Origin: Syngnathus acus | Lineage: Eukaryota > Chordata > Actinopteri > Syngnathiformes > Syngnathidae | DNA length: 64,000 bases | Assembly (NCBI RefSeq): GCF_901709675.1 | Contig: NC_051089.1 | Coordinates: 12,885,976-12,949,975 of the forward strand | Direction: 5' to 3' | Part shown: one piece after another, positions 63,301 through 64,000 of the stretch | How the letters are laid out: every line of letters starts with the position of its first letter | How positions within the stretch are numbered: the stretch's first letter is position 1 | Notes under the pieces: model-generated | Databases searched by the model: none | The model's input: only the letters and a program-made list of their open reading frames with translations | What the model was told of the DNA's origin: nothing | Translations under genes and position numbers: made by a program

Positions 63301-64000
63301 GAGGGAGAAGCAAAATGGTGCTTCGAGGAAAGTGAGTGGAAAAAACCTTGAGGATTAAGGTGCTTTTGTAGCTCTAGACATAAGTCACAAAGGCAGTGAC
63401 TGTGTGCATAACTTCAAATTCCATTAAAACAGATAAGAATTGTCACCCTTGTACAAATAGAGGAACATACATGTCATAGTAATAGAACTAGAAGGTTTCA
63501 GAGGGTTTAAACACACCAAGCAGAGAAATTCTCCACGGAGTTTTTGCCTTTTCCTCATCTCAATCTTTTTTTTTTTTTCCCTTCACAGCTGCTCCAGTTT
63601 TACTCTGTTTTGCAAAGACAGGCATGACAAGTAAAGTGGAGACTTTAAAGTGCCTGTAGGTGTGAATGTGTTTGTCTGTTGATATGTGTTAGCACCAACT
63701 GCCGACCCGATCGGGCAGGCTCTCACTTGTGCATACAAGGTGGCCCAAAATCACAATCAACTTCACCACAACATCAACTTGCCAGTCACTGGAGAGTTAG
63801 GCCTCAGGCTAACTGGGATTCAATTAAATGGAAACAGTGTCAGACATGAAAAGATAACCCGTAGTAGTGTTAGCCTGAGATTATATTTAACAGCGTGAAC
63901 AATTAATGTAGCGTGATGTTTACTCTGCTTGGAACTGCACTATCAACAGTGTCAAAGTTCAACGTCATTCAGAGTACAGTTGTATCCAGATGTCACCACT
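60338..64000. other. Intergenic or intronic, no gene seen
   Basis: Contains repeat pieces at 61455-61525 (GCTTATCCTG..GGAGCCTATCGCAGCTGAC) and 61785-61905 (TGGTTGGCAGCCAATCACAG) related to the 58865 family, and a CA run at 63103-63155. No splice-bounded exon or RNA gene was recognised up to the window end. Confidence 0.45.
63103..63155. repeat. (CA)n microsatellite
   Basis: CA repeats interrupted by CGCTCGCACGC and TGCAGA. Confidence 0.9.

Noticed and set aside
1-64000. CRISPR array, bacterial operon, origin or attachment sites
   Set aside because: The window is vertebrate nuclear DNA with spliced genes. Repeats present are microsatellites or transposons, with no regular repeat-spacer structure.

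Overview
The window is vertebrate nuclear DNA, almost certainly from a ray-finned (teleost) fish. The genes have introns with GT-AG splice sites and vertebrate protein families. The intergenic DNA carries repeat types typical of fish: short palindromic DNA elements with 'CCGTATTTTCC..' termini, hAT-like and Tc1/mariner remnants, Ty3/Gypsy and RTE/LINE fragments, and long microsatellites. No species call is possible from the sequence alone.

Genes lie mainly in the first 18 kb. (1) The 3' end of slc1a2 (glial glutamate transporter EAAT2/GLT-1, + strand) has its last two coding exons here. They provide two alternative C-termini: the 'b' tail by reading through a splice donor (stop at 2111) and the 'a' tail from a separate last exon (3005-3076). 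(2) A five-exon type I membrane glycoprotein gene lies on the - strand (6337-8454, 327 codons). Position, orientation and transmembrane segment point to cd44, but it has no hyaluronan-binding Link domain. (3) A complete apip gene (+ strand, coding exons 11884-17767) encodes 242 residues with every catalytic residue of methylthioribulose-1-phosphate dehydratase. The order and orientation slc1a2(+) / cd44-like(-) / apip(+) match the human 11p13 block SLC1A2-CD44-PDHX-APIP, with no PDHX visible between the last two. slc1a2 and the cd44-like gene are tail to tail; the cd44-like gene and apip are head to head.

From 18 to 64 kb no complete gene was found. A CpG-rich block at about 39.6-40.8 kb ends in a candidate first coding exon (40668-40773) with an upstream in-frame stop and a strong splice donor, so it may be the 5' end of an unrecognised gene with a long first intron. 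The rest is repeat-rich intergenic or intronic DNA. It includes a Gypsy pol fossil split by a palindromic element (29.8-30.8 kb), an antisense RTE reverse-transcriptase fossil next to a 155-bp TCCA array (48.1-49.2 kb), and a solo LTR with a 5-bp target duplication inside a mariner-type repeat (54.1-54.8 kb).

The three genes have unrelated jobs: synaptic glutamate clearance, cell-surface adhesion or proteoglycan function, and methionine salvage. Their proximity is conserved synteny, not a pathway cluster. The most noteworthy observations are the Link-less cd44-like gene, the GLT-1b-type read-through ending, and a LINE tail that ends 14 bases upstream of an apip exon.
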